A stretch of DNA of 12,552 nucleotides, taken from an uncultured Collinsella sp. (GTDB lineage: Bacteria; Actinomycetota; Coriobacteriia; Coriobacteriales; Coriobacteriaceae). The DNA lies in NCBI GenBank assembly GCA_902478985.1, contig CABSNH010000037.1, forward strand, positions 1 through 12,552, in the 5' to 3' direction. The notes beneath the pieces were generated by a model. The model ran no database searches, was not told the origin of the DNA, and saw only the letters and a list, made by a program, of their open reading frames with translations. The first letter of the stretch is position 1. Each line of letters begins with the position of its first letter. Both the position numbers and the translations under genes were made by a program. This document shows, piece after piece, positions 6,557 through 12,552 of this stretch.

Positions 6557-7963
6557 ATGCCTCTTGCTAATGTCTTTAGCCTGCTCGTTTTGGGCCAGGG
6601 CAAGTCCGGTCTTGATGTCGCTCGCTGGGCGCTTGCGCATCCCGAGCGCGTGAGTGCCGTTACCGTTTACGGTGGCGGCGCGTCCGAGCCCAACGATGCC
6701 ACGCGCTCGCTCGAGGCGCACGGGGCATCGTTTGTCTACGGAACCGAGCAGGTCGAGGGCGCGTTTGATGTATGCGTGACGTGTCCGGGCATCTCGGAGT
6801 TCTCGGCATTCTTTAAGGCTGGCCGTGATCACGCTGCCCAGATTATGGGTGAGCCCGAGTTTGCCTACCGTCTGTCTCCCCAAAATTGGATTGCCATTAC
6901 GGGCACCAACGGCAAGACGACAACCACGTCGCTGACCGATTACCTGCTTAAGGCGGCGGGCGAGGCGAGCGTTGCTGTCGGCAACATTGGCGAGCCTCCG
7001 GTGAACGAGATCGATGGCCGTGCGCATAACGAGTGGTTTGTGGCGGAGCTTTCGAGCTATCAGATCGCAACGACCCAGGAGCTTCACCCCCGTGTGGCGG
7101 TGCTGCTCAACATTACCCCCGATCATCTGGGCTGGCATAAGAGCCATAAGAACTATGCGCTCGCCAAGATTAAGCTCTTCGAGAATATGGTCGACGATGA
7201 CCTGGTGATTGTTGATGTCGAGGATGCCGGTATCCACGAGTTCGATGAGTACATCTATGTTCCGGGCCGTCGCATCTGCAAGGTTGCTTTTGACGAGCCT
7301 GCGGGCGAGGACGCCGCATTTGTTCGCGATGGCAAGATGGTCATTCGCCTGAAGGGCGTCGAGACCCCGCTCGTCGATACGTCCGAGCTTAAGATTTCGG
7401 GCCATCACAATGTAATCAATGCCCTGTGTGCTGCCACGGCGGCCCTGACGGTCGGCGCCGATGTTGACGGTGTGTGTCGCGGCCTGGTCTCGTTCCAGCC
7501 GCTGGAGCACCGCGTTGAGCCCTGTGGCGAGATCGATGGCGTGCGCTATGTTAACGATTCCAAGGCAACGAACACCGATGCGGTCGAAAAGGCCCTGACG
7601 GCGTTTCCCGATGACGATGTGATCTTGCTGCTCGGCGGTCACGATAAGGGCACGCCGCTCGAGTCCTTTGCCCGCGTTGTGATGGATAACGTTCGCTCGG
7701 TGGTCTGCTTTGGCGACGCGCGCGAGCGCTTTACCGCCGCTATGGACGAGGCGGATGTCGACGGTGATGTCGATATCGCCCAGGCCGACGACCTGCGCGA
7801 TGCCGTGGACGTTGCCCGTTCGCTCTCGAGCCGCGGCGATGTGATCTTACTGTCGCCCGCCTGCTCTTCGTTCGATGAGTTCTCGGGCTACGAGGAGCGC
7901 GGTCGCGTGTTTAAGGACTATGTGGCCCAGCTTGCCGCTGCGTCCAATACGCAAATGGAATAG
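6557..7963 (+). CDS. murD: UDP-MurNAc-L-Ala--D-Glu ligase MurD
   Basis: MurD is the cytoplasmic ATP-dependent ligase that adds D-glutamate to UDP-MurNAc-L-alanine. The 468-residue product starts with the family's Rossmann-like domain (LLVLGQGKSG, 9-18; VTCPGIS, 74-80). The ATPase domain has the P-loop ITGTNGKTTT (114-123), then the GNIG segment, AELSSYQ and NITPDHLGWH. The C-terminal domain has the HRVE segment, NDSKATN, LLLGGHDKG and LSPACSSFDEFSGYEERGRVF, all diagnostic of MurD over its sister ligases. The start is 9 nt after mraY, and its ribosome site is weak (GGGATAGTGG), suggesting reliance on coupled translation. No disruptions are seen. Confidence 0.96.
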   Translation: MPLANVFSLLVLGQGKSGLDVARWALAHPERVSAVTVYGGGASEPNDATRSLEAHGASFVYGTEQVEGAFDVCVTCPGISEFSAFFKAGRDHAAQIMGEPEFAYRLSPQNWIAITGTNGKTTTTSLTDYLLKAAGEASVAVGNIGEPPVNEIDGRAHNEWFVAELSSYQIATTQELHPRVAVLLNITPDHLGWHKSHKNYALAKIKLFENMVDDDLVIVDVEDAGIHEFDEYIYVPGRRICKVAFDEPAGEDAAFVRDGKMVIRLKGVETPLVDTSELKISGHHNVINALCAATAALTVGADVDGVCRGLVSFQPLEHRVEPCGEIDGVRYVNDSKATNTDAVEKALTAFPDDDVILLLGGHDKGTPLESFARVVMDNVRSVVCFGDARERFTAAMDEADVDGDVDIAQADDLRDAVDVARSLSSRGDVILLSPACSSFDEFSGYEERGRVFKDYVAQLAAASNTQME

Positions 7964-7972
7964 GGGTTGCCG

Positions 7973-9493
7973 GTGAGAGAGGAGAGCCCCCGACAGAATA
8001 TGAGGAGGCCCGACTCGGACCGTGCTTCCTCGCAGTGCATCACGCCGCGCGCCGGTCGTCGCACGCAGGGCATCGGCGAACGTTATATCGCCGGCGTCCC
8101 CGCACGTATCATGCGACCCCGCCTGGTCTTTTTGACCTGCCTGTTCTCGCTGGTCTGTTTTGGCCTGCTTATGGTGTACTCGGCTTCTTCAGTCGAGGCG
8201 CTTCACGAGAACGACTCCGCGACCTACTTTTTGTTCCGGCAGTTTATGTTCACTGTCGTCGGTGTTGCTGCCCTCGAGTTCATCGCGCGCGTTGCACCCG
8301 ATAGCTGGTTTGGCGAAGGGGCGCTTAAACTTGCCCTTATCGCTATGATGATCTTGCTGCTTGCGGTGTTCCTCTTTGGTAGCGGCAGCCGTGGCGCTAC
8401 GCGCTGGCTGAGCATTGCCGGCATTCAGTTTCAGCCATCGGAGTTTCTCAAGCCGTTTGCCATTGCCTATTCTGCCATCATGCTCGATCGCGTGTTTTCG
8501 CCCGGCGGTAACATCAATGAGTTCCTTAAGGGCATGGGCTTAAATTTGGGCATATCGCTCGTCTTGATTTTTATTCAGCCCGACTTTGGCACCATCCTGA
8601 TTATTCTGTTGACGATCATGTGCATGGCGCTCTTTGCCGGCCTTGACCCAAAATTCATTATCGGTGCGATTCTTGCTGGCGTCGTCATCATCGTGATCGC
8701 TCTTGTCGTCGAGCCGTACCGTATGGTGCGCATTCAGGTTCTCTTGAACCCTTGGGCAGATGAATATGGAGACGGGTATCAGGCAACGCTTGCCATTATG
8801 GCGTTTGCTTCGGGTGGACTGTTCGGTCGCGGTATCGGCAACTCAACCATGAAGTACTCGTATTTGCCCGAGGCGCACAATGACTACATCCTGGCCATCA
8901 TTGGCGAGGAAGTTGGCTTTTTGGGGACGCTGCTGTTATTCTTGGTGTTTGCGATGCTGATCTGCTCGGCGTTTCGAATCGCCGAGCAGGCTACCGATCG
9001 TCGCGGGGCGCTCATGGCTTCGGGCTCTGCGGTTATCCTCGCGGTGCAGTTTTTGATCAACGCGCTGGGTATTCTCAACGTGTTTCCCATGACGGGTAAG
9101 CCGCTGCCGTTTATCAGCTATGGCGGCTCGTCGATTATCGTGTCGCTCATGCTCGCCGGGCTTATCTTGCGCGTTTCGCACGAGAGCGCTCGACGCGATG
9201 AATACGATCGTCGCCGAGATAGTTTTGCCGTTATGGACGAAAGCACTGCCGGTGTTCCCCATGCGCGTGGGGAGCGCTCATCGCGTGGCGGTTTTACCGT
9301 CTTGAACGGTTTTGCTTCGGAGTCGGATGCCCGTCCCCGGCCGCGCTCTGCGCCGCAGGGTCGCCCGCAACGACCGGCACCGCGCAATACGGGTGGCGGA
9401 TATAATCGAATCGACTTGAATTCGGACCCGTCGGCGCGCTTGCGCACCGACGATCAGGGGCCGCGCGTACGAAGGGACTACCATGACCGATAA
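7973..9493 (+). CDS. ftsW: Septal peptidoglycan glycosyltransferase FtsW (SEDS family)
   Basis: FtsW polymerises lipid II into glycan strands at the septum in a complex with FtsI. The membrane core (from about residue 50) has SEDS motifs: GATRWLSIAGIQFQPSEFLKP, QPDFGT, NPWADEYGDGYQ (containing the conserved extracellular acidic region), LPEAHNDYILAIIGEEVGFLG and PLPFISYGGSSI. A cytoplasmic head of about 45 residues precedes it, and a disordered tail of about 105 residues rich in Arg, Pro, Gly and Ser follows; 506 residues in all is longer than most FtsW proteins. The start is uncertain. GTG at 7973 was chosen because AGGGG (7962-7966) precedes it by 6 nt. TTG at 7967 sits directly against that motif, and ATG at 8000 has GAGAGGAG about 15 nt upstream. 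The order murD-ftsW-murG is the classic dcw arrangement and supports FtsW over RodA. Confidence 0.94.
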   Translation: MREESPRQNMRRPDSDRASSQCITPRAGRRTQGIGERYIAGVPARIMRPRLVFLTCLFSLVCFGLLMVYSASSVEALHENDSATYFLFRQFMFTVVGVAALEFIARVAPDSWFGEGALKLALIAMMILLLAVFLFGSGSRGATRWLSIAGIQFQPSEFLKPFAIAYSAIMLDRVFSPGGNINEFLKGMGLNLGISLVLIFIQPDFGTILIILLTIMCMALFAGLDPKFIIGAILAGVVIIVIALVVEPYRMVRIQVLLNPWADEYGDGYQATLAIMAFASGGLFGRGIGNSTMKYSYLPEAHNDYILAIIGEEVGFLGTLLLFLVFAMLICSAFRIAEQATDRRGALMASGSAVILAVQFLINALGILNVFPMTGKPLPFISYGGSSIIVSLMLAGLILRVSHESARRDEYDRRRDSFAVMDESTAGVPHARGERSSRGGFTVLNGFASESDARPRPRSAPQGRPQRPAPRNTGGGYNRIDLNSDPSARLRTDDQGPRVRRDYHDR

Positions 9494-10598
9494 GATGACC
9501 GTTGCTATCGCAGCCGGCGGCACGGCGGGACATATCAACCCTGCACTCGCCTTGGCCGAGGAGCTACGTGACCGTGGCCATCACGTTGTGTTTGTAGGTC
9601 AGTCGCATAAGCTCGAGGGTCGTCTGGTTCCCGAGGCAGGGTTCGATTTTGTGCCGATTACGGTTACGGGCTTCGACCGCTCTCGCCCTTGGACGGCATT
9701 GAGCTCGCTGTGGCGTGTCTATAAGGCGAAGCGCACGCTCGGCAGCCATTTTTCTAAAGCCTGCAAGCCCGATGTCGCTATAGGTTTTGGCGCCTATGTC
9801 GAGGTCCCGCTTCTGGGCTGGTGCAAAGACGCGGGCATTCCGTATCTGCTGCACGAACAGAACTCCGTTCCGGGCCTTGCTAACAAGATGATGAGTTCGC
9901 ATGCCGCCCGCGTTTGCATCTCGGTGCCGGCAGCACGTTCCGTGTTTGAGCGCGAGGGCGATCCTGACCATGTGCTCATGACCGGCAACCCCGTGCGCCG
10001 TTCTGTGATCGAGGGGGATCGGGTTCGCGGTCGCAGGGCTCTCGACGTGCCTGAGGACGCCACACTCCTGCTGGTTTTTGGCGGCTCACTTGGTGCTCAA
10101 CATCTTAATGAGCGCGTGGCTTCGCTTAAAAACGAGTTGCTCTCGCGCGATAATCTCTATGTTTTGCATTCGACGGGCGCCGATGGCTTCGAGGACACCG
10201 AGCGTGCTCTTGCCCTGATGCCCGAGGAGGCGAAGCGGTATCGCGTCCAGCCCTACATCGACAATATGGGCGATATGCTGGCCGCGGCCGATTTGGTCCT
10301 CTCGCGCTCGGGCGCTTCGAGCGTTGCCGAAATCGCCGCTCTTGCCACACCTTCGGTACTGGTGCCGTATCCGCATGCGACGGCCGATCATCAGACCACC
10401 AATGCCCGCTATCTGGTCGATGCCGGTGCTGGCGTGCTCTGCGCCGATGCCGATATCGATACCCAGGCGTTTGCCGATGAGCTGCTGCATCTTATCGATG
10501 ATGCGCAGGCGCGCGATGCCATGCGCCAGGCGGCTCGCGGTTTGGCCCAGGACCGCGCTGCCGTCCTTTTGGCAGACGCGGTAGAAGGATTGCGTTAG
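9483..10598 (+). CDS. murG: UDP-GlcNAc:lipid I N-acetylglucosaminyltransferase MurG
   Basis: MurG is a peripheral GT-B fold enzyme on the inner membrane face that adds GlcNAc to lipid I to make lipid II. The 371 residues include the first glycine loop as GGTAGHINPA (12-21), GFGAYVEVP (101-109), HEQNSVPG (124-131), TGNPVR (167-172), the second loop FGGSLGAQ (199-206), SRSGASSVAEI (274-284) and the sugar-nucleotide site PYPHATADHQTTNA (295-308). Ala in GGTAGH, where many bacteria have Gly, also occurs in mycobacterial MurG and fits an actinobacterial host. The ATG at 9483 overlaps the ftsW end by 11 nt and has GAAGGGA (9471-9477) 5 nt upstream; a second ATG at 9495 is too far from that site. 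Translation is probably coupled to ftsW. Confidence 0.96.
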   Translation: MTDKMTVAIAAGGTAGHINPALALAEELRDRGHHVVFVGQSHKLEGRLVPEAGFDFVPITVTGFDRSRPWTALSSLWRVYKAKRTLGSHFSKACKPDVAIGFGAYVEVPLLGWCKDAGIPYLLHEQNSVPGLANKMMSSHAARVCISVPAARSVFEREGDPDHVLMTGNPVRRSVIEGDRVRGRRALDVPEDATLLLVFGGSLGAQHLNERVASLKNELLSRDNLYVLHSTGADGFEDTERALALMPEEAKRYRVQPYIDNMGDMLAAADLVLSRSGASSVAEIAALATPSVLVPYPHATADHQTTNARYLVDAGAGVLCADADIDTQAFADELLHLIDDAQARDAMRQAARGLAQDRAAVLLADAVEGLR

Positions 10599-10695
10599 TT
10601 AGACGGGATATCGCGGGTCGCCCTCGCGCGGATGCGGTAGGTGCGGTACAGTAGACGGGTTACAGGCAGTGTTTACGCAAGGAGTACACGAGCAC
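10599..10695 (+). promoter_or_regulatory. murG-murC gap with possible murC promoter
   Basis: This 97-nt gap holds TACAGT (10647-10652), two bases from the -10 consensus and similar in setting (GGTACAGTAG) to the TACAAT before murF (GATACAATAC). No clear -35 box lies at the right distance. The octamer TAGACGGG occurs twice (10600-10607 and 10652-10659). Near its end AAGGAG (10679-10684) forms the strongest ribosome site in this region and fixes the murC start. No terminator is seen after murG. A separate promoter for murC-murB is plausible but unproven. Confidence 0.35.
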
Positions 10696-12114
10696 ATGGC
10701 TGATTCCCAGACTGCAACCTCCGCGCCCGATTTCAAGAGCGCCCATTTTATCGGTATCGGTGGCGCCGGCATGAGCGGCATCGCCCTCGTCCTTCACGAA
10801 CGCGGTTATGTCGTTACCGGCTCCGACCTTAAGACGTCGCGCTATATTCGCCAGCTTACCCGCGCCGGCGTGAAGGTGCATGTGGGCCATGAGGCCGCCA
10901 CCATCGACGAGGTCAAGCCCGATGTCGTCGTGGTCTCTACCGCTATTCCCGAGTCCAACCCCGAGCTCGTCCGTGCGCGCGAGCTGGGTATTCCCGTGTG
11001 GCCTCGCGCCAAGATGCTCTCGGCTTTGGGTCACGGCTACACCACCGTCGCCGTCGCCGGTACTCACGGCAAGACCACGACCTCTTCGATGTGTGCCACC
11101 ATGCTCGACCGCATGGGTCTGGACCCCAGCTTCCTGATCGGTGGCATTGTCGAGGGCTACGATACCAACGGCAAAAACGGCTCGGGCGACTATTTTGTCG
11201 CCGAGGCGGATGAGTCCGACAGCTCCTTCCTGTTCCTTAACCCCAATGTGGTCATCGTGACCAACGTCGAGGCCGACCATCTCGATCATTACTCGGGTAT
11301 CGAGGAGATCGAGGCCACCTTCGCCAAGTTTATGAGTCTGGTGGGCGAGGACGGCACGGTCATCGTCTGTGGCGAGGACCCGCATCTGGTCGAGCTTGCC
11401 AAGTCGACGGGCCGTCATGTGCTTTCCTATGGCTTTGCCGAGACCAACGACATCGTCTGCGTGCATCCGGATGTCAAGGGCATCCAGAGCGACTTTATCG
11501 TTCGCTTTGAGGACGGCACCGAGCACGCTGTCGAGATTAAGAGCAACCCCGGTCGTCACAACATGCTCAACGCCACGGCCGTCTTGACCGTCGCCCATGT
11601 CCTAGGCCTCGATATCGACGCCGCCGCTAAGGCACTTTCGAGTTTTGAAGGCGTCCGCCGTCGCTTTACCCACGTGGGCGATATCGACGGCATCACGGTG
11701 GTTGACGATTACGGCCATCATCCCACCGAGATCAAGGCGACGCTCGCTGCTGCCTCTTCGCTGGGCTACAAACATGTCGACGTCGTGTTCCAGCCGCACC
11801 GCTATTCGCGCCTGCAGGCTCTGTGCGATGACTTTGCCGACGCATTCGCCAATGCTGACAAGCTGCTGTTGATTGACGTGTTCTCTGCCGGCGAGATGCC
11901 CATCCCGGGCGTCACGTCCAAGATGCTTGCCGATACCGTGCGCGCCAAGCATCCCGGCAAGGAGGTCGTGTACTGCTCGAGCCGTCTTGAGCTCAATGAG
12001 GAGCTCGAGAAGATGGTGGGCGAGGGCGATCTGCTGCTTACCATGGGCGCCGGCGACGTCACGACGGTCGGCCCCGAGTTCATCGAGTATCTGACTGCCA
12101 AGAAAGACGCTTAA
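10696..12114 (+). CDS. murC: UDP-MurNAc--L-Ala ligase MurC
   Basis: MurC is the cytoplasmic ligase that adds L-alanine, the first residue of the stem peptide, to UDP-MurNAc using ATP. From the ATG at 10696 it has 472 residues, normal for the family. The N-terminal nucleotide-fold loop is GIGGAGMSG (20-28). The ATPase P-loop is AGTHGKTTTS (121-130), followed by the MurC-specific EADESDSSF (170-178) and DHLDHY (194-199). The C-terminal domain has VVDDYGHHPTEI (335-346), QPHRYSR and GAGDVTTVG. The longest frame begins at a GTG at 10669, but the strong AAGGAG site (10679-10684) lies inside that extension, 11 nt before the ATG, and the extension adds nothing conserved; the ATG is therefore preferred. 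It is not fused to MurB. Confidence 0.95.
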   Translation: MADSQTATSAPDFKSAHFIGIGGAGMSGIALVLHERGYVVTGSDLKTSRYIRQLTRAGVKVHVGHEAATIDEVKPDVVVVSTAIPESNPELVRARELGIPVWPRAKMLSALGHGYTTVAVAGTHGKTTTSSMCATMLDRMGLDPSFLIGGIVEGYDTNGKNGSGDYFVAEADESDSSFLFLNPNVVIVTNVEADHLDHYSGIEEIEATFAKFMSLVGEDGTVIVCGEDPHLVELAKSTGRHVLSYGFAETNDIVCVHPDVKGIQSDFIVRFEDGTEHAVEIKSNPGRHNMLNATAVLTVAHVLGLDIDAAAKALSSFEGVRRRFTHVGDIDGITVVDDYGHHPTEIKATLAAASSLGYKHVDVVFQPHRYSRLQALCDDFADAFANADKLLLIDVFSAGEMPIPGVTSKMLADTVRAKHPGKEVVYCSSRLELNEELEKMVGEGDLLLTMGAGDVTTVGPEFIEYLTAKKDA

Positions 12115-12119
12115 ACCCC

Positions 12120-12541
12120 ATGGGTCTGTTTAACGCCGTCATGGCGCTTTCGGGCATGATCGATACGGACATAATTGAGGATGAACGCCTCGCGCGCCAT
12201 ACGAGCTATCGTATCGGCGGCAAGGCGGACCTCTTTGTGACGTGTCACAGCTATCATGCCTTGCGTCGCGCCGTGGCGGTGCTCGATCGTGAGCAGGTGC
12301 CGTGGGTCATTATCGGCAAGGGATCTAATCTGCTTGTTGCCGATGCAGGCTATCGCGGCGCCGTCATTTCGTTGGGGCGTGAGTTCCAGCGTACGGTTGT
12401 CGCCGAAGACGGTTGTACGCTGACGGTCGGTGCGGGCGTGATATTCGCTCGCCTAGTCAACGACGCGCTGTCGCGCAGCCTTTCGGGCCTTGAGTTTGCG
12501 GTCGGTATTCCCGGCTCCGTTGGCGGCGCCGTGTCCATGAA
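12120..12541 (+). CDS. murB: UDP-N-acetylenolpyruvoylglucosamine reductase MurB (5' part)
   Basis: MurB is the FAD- and NADPH-dependent reductase that turns UDP-GlcNAc-enolpyruvate into UDP-MurNAc, the substrate of MurC. About 141 residues are present before the window ends, roughly the first half of the protein. Visible motifs are HTSYRIGGKADLF (near 27-39), the FAD-binding IIGKGSNLLVADAGYRG (near 64-80), LTVGAGV, and LSGLEFAVGIPGSVGGAVSMN at the break. The family continues MNAGAYG here, but the sequence reads MN followed by adapter (CTGTCTCTTAT), so the truncation is artificial. The ATG at 12120 lies 5 nt after the murC stop and has only a weak ribosome site; in-frame ATGs at 12141 and 12156 are alternatives, with no better sites. 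Confidence 0.92.
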
Positions 12542-12552
12542 CTGTCTCTTAT
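12542..12552. other. Residual Tn5/Nextera mosaic-end adapter, right edge
   Basis: The last eleven bases, CTGTCTCTTAT, equal the start of the reverse-complement Tn5 mosaic end read through in tagmentation libraries. They interrupt murB exactly where the conserved Ala-Gly after Met-Asn is expected, which confirms that they are not genomic. The genomic sequence ends at about position 12541. Confidence 0.93.

Noticed and set aside
5480..7642. A 720-codon open frame on the minus strand covering mraY and most of murD
   Set aside because: It lies antisense to two unmistakable genes in GC-rich sequence with strong codon bias, where stop codons are rare on the opposite strand. Its translation is low-complexity, rich in Arg, Gly, His and Asp, with no recognisable domain.
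10612..10628. Short GC-rich imperfect hairpin after murG, considered as a terminator
   Set aside because: The stem needs a 2-nt bulge and no U-tract follows, so it is unlikely to end transcription.
10660..11598. A 312-codon minus-strand frame opposite murC
   Set aside because: Shadow frame; murC motifs on the plus strand are complete and conserved.
11..12541. Mobile elements, CRISPR, tRNA or rRNA genes, toxin-antitoxin or defence genes
   Set aside because: Nearly all of the sequence is covered by conserved dcw genes; no terminal inverted repeats, spaced repeats or RNA gene signatures were seen in the gaps. The Tn5-like ends are library adapter, not a transposon.

Overview
The window is an almost gap-free dcw (division and cell wall) operon on the + strand, running mraZ - rsmH - ftsL-like - ftsI (PBP) - murF - mraY - murD - ftsW - murG - murC - murB. 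murB is cut off by the right edge. Moderately high GC, the GGTAGH nucleotide-loop variant in MurG (shared with mycobacterial MurG), the absence of ftsA, and the general look of the proteins suggest an actinobacterium. My best guess is class Coriobacteriia, Collinsella or a close relative. That placement is inference from memory of the families and has not been searched.

Layout. Positions 1-10 and 12542-12552 are not genomic: they match the inner ends of the Tn5/Nextera mosaic end, so this is a contig with untrimmed library adapter at both ends. Positions 11-110 hold a sigma70-type promoter (TTGAAA, 17 nt, TATTAT) with two near-identical 17-nt hairpin-like elements, one in the spacer and one just after the expected start of transcription. 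MraZ, the operon's usual autoregulator, follows. RsmH (16S rRNA m4C1402 methyltransferase), a small bitopic FtsL-like protein and the septal transpeptidase FtsI come next. After a 123-nt gap come MurF, MraY, MurD, FtsW and MurG, packed within 11 nt of each other or overlapping. A 97-nt gap with a possible -10 element precedes murC, and murB begins 5 nt after murC.

Together these genes make the cytoplasmic peptidoglycan precursor (MurB, MurC, MurD, MurF), attach it to the lipid carrier (MraY, MurG) and polymerise and cross-link it at the septum (FtsW with FtsI, assisted by the FtsL-like protein). murE, normally between ftsI and murF, is not here; ftsQ and ftsZ would be expected beyond the right edge.

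I found no mobile element, tRNA, rRNA, CRISPR array, toxin-antitoxin pair or unknown gene. This is ordinary core-genome sequence. The points worth a second look are the paired operator-like elements in the mraZ promoter, the missing murE, several uncertain starts, and the charged disordered tails on FtsI and FtsW. I do not see evidence of a previously undescribed system.
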